Assembly (NCBI GenBank): GCA_963801035.1
Contig: CAWDDF010000004.1
Location: forward strand, 186,001 to 250,000
Length of the DNA stretch: 64,000 nucleotides
Direction of reading: 5' to 3'
Origin: JACCZX01 sp963801035
Lineage (GTDB): Bacteria; Pseudomonadota; Gammaproteobacteria; Burkholderiales; Burkholderiaceae_F
Made by a program: the position numbers and the translations under genes. The notes beneath the pieces are model-generated. The model did no database searches, was not told where the DNA came from, and worked only from the letters and a program-made list of their open reading frames with translations. Positions 44,705-52,862 of the stretch are shown here, piece after piece (the stretch's first letter is position 1; every line of letters starts with the position of its first letter).

Positions 44705-45240
44705 TGGTCGAGATCAAGCACAAGCTGAAGATCGTGCGCGGCGCGTACAAGATAGAAATCAAGGGCCACCTGGAGCTGCCTTTCGAAATGCGCCAAAAGT
44801 CTCGCTTCAAAGCGGCACTCGCATCGGGCGAAGAGGTCGGCGTGCTGCTGCCGCGCGGCGAGATTCTGCGCGGCGGTGATCTGCTCACGACCTCCGACGG
44901 CAGAATCATCGAAGTCATCGCGCATCCGGAAAACGTGCTGCATGTCGAAAGCACATCGGCCGCCGCGCTGGCCAGGATCGCGTATCACCTCGGCAATCGG
45001 CATGTGCCGGTCGAAGTCGGTGACGGGTATCTGCGGCTTGGCGACGATCACGTGCTGGAGCGAATGCTCGAGGGCCTTGGCGCGCAAGTCAGCCGCACGA
45101 TGGCGCCGTTCGAGCCCGAAGCCGGTGCGTACGGCGGTGCGGGACACGAGCACGGTGCAGCGAAGATCCATGATCATCATCATCATGATGGCGATCACAC
45201 GCACGATCACGACCATTGCGGCCATGACCATGAACACTAA
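44704..45240 (+). CDS. ureE: Urease accessory protein UreE, nickel donor
   Basis: 178 aa. N-terminal peptide-binding-like domain, then the metal-binding domain with VIAHPENVLHVES and AYHLGNRHVPVEVGD (the conserved His at the dimer interface). The C-terminus is a strong His/Asp tail from about residue 157 (DHHHHDGDHTHDHDHCGHD) like that of Klebsiella UreE, able to bind several nickel ions. It delivers nickel to UreG and apo-urease. The stop lies inside the ureF start region. Confidence 0.96.
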   Translation: MVEIKHKLKIVRGAYKIEIKGHLELPFEMRQKSRFKAALASGEEVGVLLPRGEILRGGDLLTTSDGRIIEVIAHPENVLHVESTSAAALARIAYHLGNRHVPVEVGDGYLRLGDDHVLERMLEGLGAQVSRTMAPFEPEAGAYGGAGHEHGAAKIHDHHHHDGDHTHDHDHCGHDHEH

Positions 45241-45871
45241 TCTCGTGCGTCTGTTGCAGCTCGCAAGCCCGACATTGCCGGTGGGCGCCTACAGCTATTC
45301 GCAGGGTCTCGAAGCAGCGATCGAGGCGGGCGTTGTGACCGATGCGTCGAGCGCCGAGCAGTGGATTGGCGATCTGCTCGAGCTCTCGATGTCGCGCATG
45401 GAAGCGCCGCTGCTCTTCCGAATGATCAGCAACCCGGACGATATCGAAGCATTGAACCTGTTGTTTCTTGCAAATCGTGAAACTGCGGAGCTGCGGGCCG
45501 AAACCGTGCAGATGGGTTACTCGTTGAACCGTCTTCTACCAAGCCTTGGCGTTGAGGCACTCGCCATTGAAGAGCCGTCATTCCCGGCCGCGTTTGCCGC
45601 CGCCATCAATGCATGGCAGATCGATACGCACGAGGCGCTGCAGGCGTACGTTTGGTCGTGGCTTGAAAACCAGGTGATGGCGGCGCTGAAAGCCGTGCCG
45701 CTTGGGCAAACCGACGGGCAGCAAATGCTGCTGGCGCTCGCAAATCGAATTCCTGACATCGTCAGCCAGGCGATTGCGACGCGCGATGAGGACATCGGCA
45801 GCTTCGCGCCGGGCTTCGCTATTCTTTCGTCAAAGCACGAAACGCAATACTCGAGATTGTTCCGGTCATGA
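45230..45871 (+). CDS. ureF: Urease accessory protein UreF
   Basis: 213 aa from the ATG at 45230 (MNTNLVRLLQLASPTLPVGA); an in-frame ATG at 45224 would add two residues. The upstream open frame back to 44876 lies within ureE. Conserved parts are PVGAYSYSQGLEAAIEAG, and a C-terminal all-helical domain. UreF bridges UreD and UreG in nickel insertion and gates GTPase activity. Overlaps ureE by 11 bp and ureG by 4 bp. Confidence 0.94.
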   Translation: MNTNLVRLLQLASPTLPVGAYSYSQGLEAAIEAGVVTDASSAEQWIGDLLELSMSRMEAPLLFRMISNPDDIEALNLLFLANRETAELRAETVQMGYSLNRLLPSLGVEALAIEEPSFPAAFAAAINAWQIDTHEALQAYVWSWLENQVMAALKAVPLGQTDGQQMLLALANRIPDIVSQAIATRDEDIGSFAPGFAILSSKHETQYSRLFRS

Positions 45872-46464
45872 CACTCCGAGTTGGAATTGGTGGTCCGGTC
45901 GGATCTGGCAAGACCGCGCTGATGCTTTCGCTATGCCGCCAGCTGCGCGACAAGTACAACATCGCTGCGGTGACCAACGATATCTACACCGAGGAAGACG
46001 CACAGTTTTTGGTGCGCAACGAAGCGTTGGTGCCCGAGCGCATCATCGGTGTTGAAACCGGCGGCTGCCCACACACTGCGATTCGCGAAGACGCATCGAT
46101 CAACCTCGAAGCCGTCGCAAGGCTCGACAAGCGCTTTCCAAATTTAGATCTGATTCTGATTGAATCAGGGGGAGACAACCTCGCGGCGACGTTCAGTCCG
46201 GAGCTCTCCGACCTGACTCTTTACGTAATCGACGTTGCGGCGGGCGACAAGATTCCGCGCAAAGGTGGGCCAGGAATTACGAAGAGCGATCTGCTGATTA
46301 TCAACAAGATTGACCTGGCGCCGATGGTCGGCGCCTCACTCGAAGTGATGGACCGCGACGCGAAAAAGATGCGAAACGAGCGGCCGTTCGTATTCTCAAA
46401 CCTGAAAACCGGACAGGGCGTGGACACGATCGTCAAATTCATCGAAACCGAGGGGATGCTATGA
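45868..46464 (+). CDS. ureG: Urease accessory GTPase UreG
   Basis: 198 aa SIMIBI GTPase. P-loop GGPVGSGKTAL is at about residues 8-18, the metal-binding CPH motif is in GVETGGCPHTAIREDAS, and LIESGGDNLAATFSPEL and IINKIDLAP (NKxD) follow. It uses GTP to load nickel into apo-urease. Starts with ATGA overlap of ureF and ends with ATGA overlap of a small membrane-protein gene. Confidence 0.97.
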   Translation: MTLRVGIGGPVGSGKTALMLSLCRQLRDKYNIAAVTNDIYTEEDAQFLVRNEALVPERIIGVETGGCPHTAIREDASINLEAVARLDKRFPNLDLILIESGGDNLAATFSPELSDLTLYVIDVAAGDKIPRKGGPGITKSDLLIINKIDLAPMVGASLEVMDRDAKKMRNERPFVFSNLKTGQGVDTIVKFIETEGML

Positions 46465-46667
46465 GTCGGGTCACGTTGCTCCTTGTTGTCTCACTCTATG
46501 TGTGCTCCGCGCTGGCGCATCCGGGACACGACGCGCCGGAGCCGCATCTCCATGCAATCTGGGAAGTCATGCTGCTGGTCGCAGCGATCGGTGCATGCGT
46601 TGTCATTTTCATCAAACTCACGTCGTCAAGCCGGCGTGGGCGAAAACACGCCCGTCTTCGCCTTTAG
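46461..46667 (+). CDS. Small membrane protein at the end of the urease operon, His-containing
   Basis: 68 aa. The start overlaps the ureG stop (ATGA), so it is translated with the urease operon. A signal/membrane segment (VTLLLVVSLYVCSALA) is followed by a short loop HPGHDAPEPHLHAIWE with four His and two Asp/Glu pairs, then a second membrane segment (VMLLVAAIGACVVIFIKL) and a basic C-terminus. With both ends probably inside, or with the first segment cleaved, the His loop would face the periplasm. A role in nickel binding or delivery is attractive but unproven. I recognise no named family. Confidence 0.75.
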   Translation: MSRVTLLLVVSLYVCSALAHPGHDAPEPHLHAIWEVMLLVAAIGACVVIFIKLTSSSRRGRKHARLRL

Positions 46668-46826
46668 GGTGTGCGCCCGTCATTTGGGCTATTGGATTGG
46701 TGCAATAGCGTCGGCCCGCCCGCGCTAATCAACAGAAGGCCACGCACCGGGCGCGTTAAGTTGGTTGCAACGCGGCTTCGGCTGCGCTTTCTTCGCGCCA
46801 ACGAGGCGTAACTGGACAAGGCCCAA

Positions 46827-47150
46827 ATGCAAAAGCTTATCGCTGTGACCTCAATGATGTTCCTCGGCCTGATCGGCGGATGTGCGACCAGCACCGGAAG
46901 CGACGGGATCATCGAAGTGGGCCCCGACACCTACCGCGTCGGCAGCCATGGACGCTTCCAGGACTACTCGAGTAGCGCTCTCAAAGCGAGGCTGTATCAA
47001 GATGCTTATAAACACTGCGCTGCCAAGAACAAGCTGATGGTTCCGTCAAACAGCGCTAATCAGGTCTCGGCATCGGGCGCGCAATCTTCGGACATGCAGT
47101 TTCAGTGCGTAACCCGCAACCAGGCTAGCGCACCTGCACCTACGCTGTAA
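46827..47150 (+). CDS. Small putative lipoprotein
   Basis: 107 aa. The signal peptide MQKLIAVTSMMFLGLIGGC has a lipobox (IGGC, Cys 19), so it should be lipidated. The mature part, DTYRVGSHGRFQDYSSSALK and AYKHCAAKNKLMVPSNS, has two further Cys that may pair. Similar small proteobacterial lipoproteins have no known function. The 159-bp gap before it contains no coding sequence I could support; the gene is followed convergently by aapP. Confidence 0.75.
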   Translation: MQKLIAVTSMMFLGLIGGCATSTGSDGIIEVGPDTYRVGSHGRFQDYSSSALKARLYQDAYKHCAAKNKLMVPSNSANQVSASGAQSSDMQFQCVTRNQASAPAPTL

Positions 47151-47196
47151 TCGCTGGCGCGTTTCTGCGCCGGCGGTCTCCCGCGCGCATCGAGCG

Positions 47197-47952
47197 TTAG
47201 TGACTCAGAATCTTTGACAGAAAATCGCGCGTCCGCTCGTTCTTCGGATTGCTGAAGAACTCCTCCGGCGTGTTCTGTTCAACGATCTGGCCGTTGTCCA
47301 TGAAGATCACGCGGTCGGCGACCGACTTGGCGAATCCCATTTCGTGTGAGACGCAGATCATCGTCATGCCCTGTTCGGCCAGCTCGATGATCACGTCGAG
47401 CACTTCCTTGATCATTTCCGGGTCGAGCGCTGACGTGGGCTCGTCGAACAGCATGATCTTAGGTGTCAGGCAGAGCGCGCGCGCGATCGCAACGCGTTGC
47501 TGCTGACCGCCGGACAACTGCAGCGGATATTTCTGCGCCTGCTCGGCGATCCGAACGCGCGTCAGTTGAGCCATCGCTCGTTCCTCGGCCTCTTTTTTCG
47601 GCACGGCGGTGACCCACATCGGCGCCAGCGTCAGGTTTTCGAGCACCGTCAGATGCGGAAATAGATTGAACTGCTGGAACACGAGGCCGACCTTGCGCCG
47701 AACGGTTTCGATCGCCTTAACGTCGTCTGACAACTCGACGCCGTCGACGACCAGCCTGCCCTGCTGATGTTCCTCCAACCGGTTGATGCAGCGGATCAAT
47801 GTCGACTTGCCCGACCCCGACGGGCCGCAGATGACGATTCGCTCGCCAGGCGCGACCGCGAGGTCAATATCACGCAGCACGTGAAACTGCGCGAACCATT
47901 TGTTGACCTTCTCGAAAGTGATGATCGGTTGAGACAAAGTCGTTTGGCTCAT
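47197..47952 (-). CDS. aapP: Polar amino-acid ABC transporter ATPase (AapP/GlnQ type)
   Basis: 251 aa. Walker A CGPSGSGKSTLIRCINRLEE, signature LSGGQQQRVAIARAL, Walker B LFDEPTSALDPEM and the switch His in CVSHEMGFAKSVAD are all in the form found in GlnQ/AapP ATPases. It is the last gene of aapJQMP and overlaps aapM by 4 bp. Energises import of glutamate, glutamine, aspartate and related amino acids. Confidence 0.95.
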   Translation of the reverse strand: MSQTTLSQPIITFEKVNKWFAQFHVLRDIDLAVAPGERIVICGPSGSGKSTLIRCINRLEEHQQGRLVVDGVELSDDVKAIETVRRKVGLVFQQFNLFPHLTVLENLTLAPMWVTAVPKKEAEERAMAQLTRVRIAEQAQKYPLQLSGGQQQRVAIARALCLTPKIMLFDEPTSALDPEMIKEVLDVIIELAEQGMTMICVSHEMGFAKSVADRVIFMDNGQIVEQNTPEEFFSNPKNERTRDFLSKILSH

Positions 47953-49010
47953 GCTCGCCTATGGCCGACGTTCAGATGCTGTTCCACCCACTGGCTATAA
48001 CGCGACATCGCGAAGCAGAAGATCCAGTAGATCGCGGCGATGAACAGATACGCCTCAGTGAAGAACGGCCGCCAGTTCGAGTCACCGGCCAATGCCAGCG
48101 TTACCGAACCCGTCAACTCGTAAAGGCTGACGATCGTCACCAGTGATGTGTCCTTGAACGTGCTGATGAAGCTGTTCATGATCGACGGGACCACCAGCCG
48201 CAGCGCCTGTGGCAGCACGATCTTGCGCTGCGTTTGCCAATAGGAAAGGCCGAGCGATGCCGCCGCCTCGTGCTGCCCGGCCGGAATCGCCTGGAGCCCG
48301 CCGCGCACGACCTCGGCCAGATACGCCGCCGCGAACAGCGTGATGCCGACCAGCACGCGCACCAGCACGTTGATCGTGACCCCTTGCGGCATGAACAGCG
48401 GAAACATAAACGACGCCATGAACAGCACCGAGATCAGCGGCACGCCGCGAATCAACTCGACATACACGATGCAGATCGTGCGCAGCGCGGGCAGATGGGA
48501 ACGTCGCCCGAGCGCGACCAGCACCGCCAGCGGAAACGCAGCAGCGATGCCGATCGTGGAGAGCAGCAGCGTCAGCGGCAGCCCGCCCCATCGATCAGTC
48601 TCGACGGCAGACAAACCCAATACGCCGCCGTGCATCAGGACAAAGAACGCGGCGAACACGACCATCCACGCAATCAGCAACCATCGGCTCCATAACGGCC
48701 GGGTGCAGCTTGCCACCAGCATCGCAAGCATCAGCCCCGTTGCCGCCAACGGCCGCCATTGCTCGTCGAACGGAAAACGACCGAATAGGATCAGCCGGTA
48801 TTTCTCTGCGATCACTCCCCAGCACGCACCGGCGCCATCCAGCGCCCGGCACGCGGCAACATCGGGTTGCGTCACCGCGTTGACGACCGCCCAGTCGATA
48901 AACCCCGGAACGTAATAGAACAACGCGGCGATGATCGTCAGCGTGGCTAGCGCGCTACCAGCGCCGCCGAACAAATTGCGCCGAAGCCACCCCACTGCGC
49001 CACGCGTCAC
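47949..49010 (-). CDS. aapM: Polar amino-acid ABC transporter permease (AapM type)
   Basis: 353 aa in the annotated frame, beginning with GTG at 49010. About eight membrane segments and the EAA loop (HEAAASLGLSYWQTQRKIVLPQ) typical of this class. The frame is open further upstream (SADSAGAFTPVAARPAPV) without a start codon, and an ATG that overlaps the aapQ stop as ATGA (49077-49075) lies one base out of this frame. The original start was probably that ATG, with one base gained or lost within the first few codons. Partner of AapQ. Confidence 0.88.
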   Translation of the reverse strand: MTRGAVGWLRRNLFGGAGSALATLTIIAALFYYVPGFIDWAVVNAVTQPDVAACRALDGAGACWGVIAEKYRLILFGRFPFDEQWRPLAATGLMLAMLVASCTRPLWSRWLLIAWMVVFAAFFVLMHGGVLGLSAVETDRWGGLPLTLLLSTIGIAAAFPLAVLVALGRRSHLPALRTICIVYVELIRGVPLISVLFMASFMFPLFMPQGVTINVLVRVLVGITLFAAAYLAEVVRGGLQAIPAGQHEAAASLGLSYWQTQRKIVLPQALRLVVPSIMNSFISTFKDTSLVTIVSLYELTGSVTLALAGDSNWRPFFTEAYLFIAAIYWIFCFAMSRYSQWVEQHLNVGHRRA

Positions 49011-49073
49011 GACCGGCGCCGGACGTGCGGCAACCGGCGTGAAGGCGCCAGCGGAGTCTGCTGAGACTCGCGC

Positions 49074-50264
49074 TCATCGTTCCTTGATCGCGGCGCGCGC
49101 GTTGTACCAGTTCATCAGGGCCGCCGTTGAAAGCGATAGCGTCAGATACACCGCCATGATGATCGTGATGCACTCGACCGCACGTCCGGTCTGGTTAAGC
49201 GTGGTGTTGGAGATCGACACCAGGTCGGGATAGCCGACGGCAACCGCGAGCGAAGAATTCTTGGTCAGATTCAGGTACTGATTAGTCAGCGGCGGGATGA
49301 TCACGCGCAATGCCTGTGGCAGCAGCACCAGTTTCAGTTGCCGGTTGCGGCTCAGGCCGAGAGAGCTGGCTGCTTCGATCTGCCCCCAAGGCACGGCCTG
49401 AATGCCGGAACGCACGATCTCGGCGATGAATGCCGCCGTGTAAATCGCAAGTCCCAGTGTCAGCGCCAAAAACTCGGGCGTTACCGCTCCGCCCCCGGCC
49501 ACGTTGAATTGGGTTTTCTCAGGCATGTCGAGCGCGGTCGGAGTGCCAGCCGCAACCCAACCGCCAACGATCCCGACCACAAAAATTGCCAGCGCGGGCC
49601 ACCACACAGGGCGCGCGCGACCGGTCAGCACGAATTGCGAAAGCGCCCAGCGGCGATACAGCCAGGCCAAAGACAAGCCGGCAAGTGCGCCCGCCGCTAT
49701 CAGCCCGAACCCCGGAGCCCACACCGGCACCGGAAAGGCCAACCCGCCTTTGGATAAATAGATCCCGGGAGCGGGATTTAGCGCATCGATGACCGGCGGC
49801 AGCAGCTCGTTCAACAGCAGGTACCACATCAGCAACTGCAGCAGCACTGGAATGTTGCGGAAGAGCTCGACATACGCCGAGCATACGCCGCGCACCAGAA
49901 AGTTGCGAGATAAGCGGCCGATGCCGATCAACGTTCCCATCACGGTGGCGATCAGGATGCCGATGATCGCGACGCGGATCGTGTTCGTCAGGCCGACCAC
50001 GAAAGCCTTCCAGTACGGATTGCTCGAGTCGAATTCGATCACCGTTTCGCCGATGCCGAAGCCGGCCGGCTGGATCAGGAAATCAAAGCCACTTTGAATG
50101 CCGCGGACGCGCAGATTGGTCAGCGTGTTCGACGTCAGGAACCACGCGATGAGCGCAATAACGCTGACTGCGACAACCTGATAGACGACGCCACGGAACG
50201 CCTGACTGCGCCACGACCAACTGCGCCGTTGCAGCGCAGGTTTCGGCGCGGGTGTGTCAGCCAT
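49074..50264 (-). CDS. aapQ: Polar amino-acid ABC transporter permease (AapQ type)
   Basis: 396 aa. Long AapQ-type permease: a membrane segment near the N-terminus, about eight segments in total, and the EAA loop QIEAASSLGLSRNRQLKLVL followed by PQALRVIIPPLTNQYLNLTK. The start MADTPAPKPALQRRSWSWRS fits the family. A terminator hairpin overlaps its ribosome-binding region. The stop overlaps an ATG that may be the true aapM start. Confidence 0.94.
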   Translation of the reverse strand: MADTPAPKPALQRRSWSWRSQAFRGVVYQVVAVSVIALIAWFLTSNTLTNLRVRGIQSGFDFLIQPAGFGIGETVIEFDSSNPYWKAFVVGLTNTIRVAIIGILIATVMGTLIGIGRLSRNFLVRGVCSAYVELFRNIPVLLQLLMWYLLLNELLPPVIDALNPAPGIYLSKGGLAFPVPVWAPGFGLIAAGALAGLSLAWLYRRWALSQFVLTGRARPVWWPALAIFVVGIVGGWVAAGTPTALDMPEKTQFNVAGGGAVTPEFLALTLGLAIYTAAFIAEIVRSGIQAVPWGQIEAASSLGLSRNRQLKLVLLPQALRVIIPPLTNQYLNLTKNSSLAVAVGYPDLVSISNTTLNQTGRAVECITIIMAVYLTLSLSTAALMNWYNARAAIKER

Positions 50265-50265
50265 A

Positions 50266-50296
50266 AAAATCCCTCCTTCGATTCGGCGAAGGAGGG
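50266..50296 (-). terminator. Intrinsic terminator/attenuator between aapJ and aapQ
   Basis: On the minus strand: perfect 10-bp stem CCCTCCTTCG / CGAAGGAGGG with a 6-nt loop CCGAAT, then ATTTTT and the aapQ ATG at 50264. The 3' arm contains GGAGGG, the best ribosome site for aapQ, so the hairpin could both end transcription and hide that site. It lies 34 nt after the aapJ stop at 50331. Confidence 0.85.
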
Positions 50297-50330
50297 AGGT
50301 TCAAGCCCGGCCGCAAACGGTCAGCGCTAT

Positions 50331-51365
50331 TTAGCGAATAGGCGGCGCGTACAGGATGCCGCCCTTGTTCCACAAGTTATTGAGTCCGCGCGGCAGCTTC
50401 AACGCGGATTTCGGGCCGACGTTGCGCTCGAAAATCTCGCCGTAATTGCCCACCGCCTTGATCGCGCGATACGCCCATTCCTTGTCGAGGCCCAGCAGCT
50501 TGCCCATGTCCTCGCCGGTGCCGAGGATGCGCTGCACGGCCGGATCAGTGCTCGCCTTCATCTTGTCGACGTTCGCCTGAGTGATCCCGTACTCCTCGGC
50601 TTCGATCAACGCGAAAATCACCCACTTGGAAATCGCGAACCACTCGTCGTCGCCACGGCGCACCGCAGGTCCGAGCGGCTCCTTCGAGATCAATTCGGGC
50701 AAGATCACGTAGTCGTCGGGGTTGCTCGCCTCCTTGTTGCGAATTGAGGCCAGGCCCGACGCGTCCGTCGTGTACGCCTGGCAGCGGCCCGAGAAAAACG
50801 CCTTCACCGACGCTTCCACACCTTCGAACACGACCGGCTTCATGTTCAGGTTGTTGCTCTTGTTGTAGTCGTTCAGGTTTTTCTCGGTTGTGGTGCCCGA
50901 CTGCACGCAGACATCGGCGCCCTTTAGATTCTTCGCGCTCGTGACCTTGATCTTGCTGGGTACCATGAAGCCCTGGCCGTCGTAATAGGTCACGCCGACG
51001 AAGTCGAGCCCGAGCGACGCGTCACGGGTCAGGGTCCAGGTGGTGTTGCGCGACAGGATGTCGACCTCGCCCGACTGCAGCGCAGTAAATCGAGCTTGCG
51101 CGGTCAGCGGCACCCACTTCACCTTGTTCGCGTCGTTCAGCACGGCAGCGGCCAACGCTTTGCAGATATCCACGTCGAGCCCGGTCCAGTTGCCCTGGCT
51201 GTCGGCGGCGGAAAAACCGGCAAGGCCGACATTCACCCCGCAGACGAGCGCCCCGCGCTGTTTCATCGTATCCAGCGTCTTGCCGGCGTACGCCGGAAGA
51301 CTGACCGCCGCCGTCAGCAACACGGCAGCACCCGCAATCCATTTCACGGCTGATTTTTGATACAT
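50331..51365 (-). CDS. aapJ: Polar amino-acid ABC transporter binding protein (AapJ type)
   Basis: 344 aa. Signal peptide MYQKSAVKWIAGAAVLLTAA is cut near AYA-GKT. Mature type-3 binding-protein features are RGALVCGVNVGLAGFSAADS, GLDVDICKALAAAVL and VDILSRNTTWTLTRD, as in AapJ and BztA. It binds several L-amino acids in the periplasm. Strong ribosome site (GGAGGAG) before the ATG at 51365. First gene of aapJQMP. Confidence 0.95.
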   Translation of the reverse strand: MYQKSAVKWIAGAAVLLTAAVSLPAYAGKTLDTMKQRGALVCGVNVGLAGFSAADSQGNWTGLDVDICKALAAAVLNDANKVKWVPLTAQARFTALQSGEVDILSRNTTWTLTRDASLGLDFVGVTYYDGQGFMVPSKIKVTSAKNLKGADVCVQSGTTTEKNLNDYNKSNNLNMKPVVFEGVEASVKAFFSGRCQAYTTDASGLASIRNKEASNPDDYVILPELISKEPLGPAVRRGDDEWFAISKWVIFALIEAEEYGITQANVDKMKASTDPAVQRILGTGEDMGKLLGLDKEWAYRAIKAVGNYGEIFERNVGPKSALKLPRGLNNLWNKGGILYAPPIR

Positions 51366-51665
51366 GGCTCCTCCTCAAAGGGGTGTCTGCAGGGCACGCT
51401 TCAATATAAGCGGTTGTCCGCGAGGGCGCCATCAGCAGACAAACCCGCAGATTTGGCCCTTTTCCTAAACGCGATTCTCGCCGCACCCGCATCAGGGGGC
51501 CACTGCATGCCCGATGGCGACCAGCGAAGACACGCCTGAATCCCTCGCTTTTTGCGGTACTCGAATCCCTCGCTTATCGACGCAATTGCTGGAGCCGATT
51601 AACGACACACTCGCATCGCATCGATTGAACAGGCGGCATGGATCGAGTGCCGTAGTGATTGGGTA
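51366..51665. other. 300-bp stretch without a supported gene
   Basis: Contains the upstream region of aapJ on the minus strand, with its ribosome site and an AT-rich TATATT near 51405 that could be a -10 element, though no clear -35 box goes with it. I saw no convincing repeat, RNA gene or terminator; open frames here have no family match. Confidence 0.6.
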
Positions 51666-51893
51666 ATGATTTCGGATCGAATCGTCCAGCTGTGCAAAGA
51701 CGTCGAACGCCTCGCCTGCGAGCTCGACCGCCTGACTGCACGTGGCCACAGCCGGACGGTGTATGCGGTCCTGATGCGGATGAAGCTCGCGGCCATGACC
51801 GCAGAGCTCGTGACTGCCGATCTGGTCGAGCGCCTGCAGCAAGCTCCAGCGATTGCGAAAGCAGACTCCGAGGCCGCCCGAGCACCACGCTAG
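51666..51893 (+). CDS. Small hypothetical protein
   Basis: 75 aa, MISDRIVQLCKDVERLACEL at the start. The sequence reads as helical with alternating charged and hydrophobic residues and no low-complexity run, and codon third positions are GC-rich like the neighbours. A weak ribosome site (GGGTA) is close to the ATG. I recognise no family. It lies in the gap between aapJ and the exported protein at 52012. Confidence 0.45.
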   Translation: MISDRIVQLCKDVERLACELDRLTARGHSRTVYAVLMRMKLAAMTAELVTADLVERLQQAPAIAKADSEAARAPR

Positions 51894-52011
51894 ACAGCGA
51901 CATCGGCTGGCATTCCGTGTGTCAACCACGACACGCGTGACATCAAACGACACACACAAGCACCGCTCCCTGTATCAGCATCGACACTGATCGAGGTTCG
52001 GAGCACTACAA

Positions 52012-52782
52012 ATGGTTCGACGCAAGCGCTTGATCGCAGCGGCACTCGCCGCCGCGCTCGTTGCGAGCGCTGCGCACGCCGGGGTGCCGCTGTGGCAGCG
52101 CGTGCTTCGCTGGGTGAGCGGCGAAACGAGTGACACGCCCGTGCAGACGCACATGATGGGCAAGCACATGCAGATGAGCGTGCGGCAGCCTCCGCAACCC
52201 GGCGACGCGGCACGCGCCGAAGAAATCCGCGCCGCGGCGCGTCGCGTGCTGCAAACGTATCGCGATGTCGCCGACGCCGAAGCCGAGGGCTACGCACCGT
52301 TTGCGCCAAGCGGCAAAATCGGCGAAGAAGTGCATTACACCCATCACTGGCGCGCCGGCAACGAAAAAAACGGAATCGACCTCGAGCGCCCCGGTTCGAT
52401 TCTGTACAAGCGCACTGCCAACGGCATGCAGGCCGTCGGCGTCATGTACACCGCGCCCGGAAATGCGCTACCCGCCGAGCTGGACAGGCGCGTGCCGCTG
52501 AGCGTCGGCGTCTGGCATCGTCACGTCCATTTCTGCGGATGGCCCAGCGGCACTCCGCGCAAGGATTGGGACGGGCCGAACGCCCGCTTCGGCTTTGCAG
52601 GTTCGATCGGCGACGAAGCTTCGTGCACGGCTGCGGGCGGTTACTGGATCCCGCTAGCGCTCGGCTGGATGACGCACATCTATCCGAACGAAACCGAGCG
52701 CGACAAGATCTGGATCGGCGAACAGATGATGATGCTGAACAGCGCCGAAATGGAACACAACGCGCACAAGCAAAAGCAATAA
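52012..52782 (+). CDS. Exported protein of unknown function with His-rich motifs
   Basis: 256 aa. The signal peptide MVRRKRLIAAALAAALVASA is cut after AHA. The mature part contains HYTHHWRAGNEKNG, then VGVWHRHVHFCGWPSGT and a Cys in ASCTAAGGYW, with MTHIYPNE near the end; the clustered His could hold a metal. GSILYKRTANGMQAVGVMYT suggests a beta fold. I know related hypothetical proteins in proteobacteria but no function. A ribosome site (GGAG) lies about 12 nt before the ATG. Confidence 0.78.
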   Translation: MVRRKRLIAAALAAALVASAAHAGVPLWQRVLRWVSGETSDTPVQTHMMGKHMQMSVRQPPQPGDAARAEEIRAAARRVLQTYRDVADAEAEGYAPFAPSGKIGEEVHYTHHWRAGNEKNGIDLERPGSILYKRTANGMQAVGVMYTAPGNALPAELDRRVPLSVGVWHRHVHFCGWPSGTPRKDWDGPNARFGFAGSIGDEASCTAAGGYWIPLALGWMTHIYPNETERDKIWIGEQMMMLNSAEMEHNAHKQKQ

Positions 52783-52862
52783 GCGCATCAGTGAGTTCGG
52801 CTCGTAGGTGACGGTCAGGCATTTGCCGTCGGCGCAAGCTACGTTCGTCGCGAGCGTTTAGC

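Noticed and set aside
51357..51903. Several overlapping frames on both strands upstream of 52012
   Set aside because: Only the 51666-51893 frame has plausible composition and codon use; the others are Arg/Ser/Pro-rich shadows.
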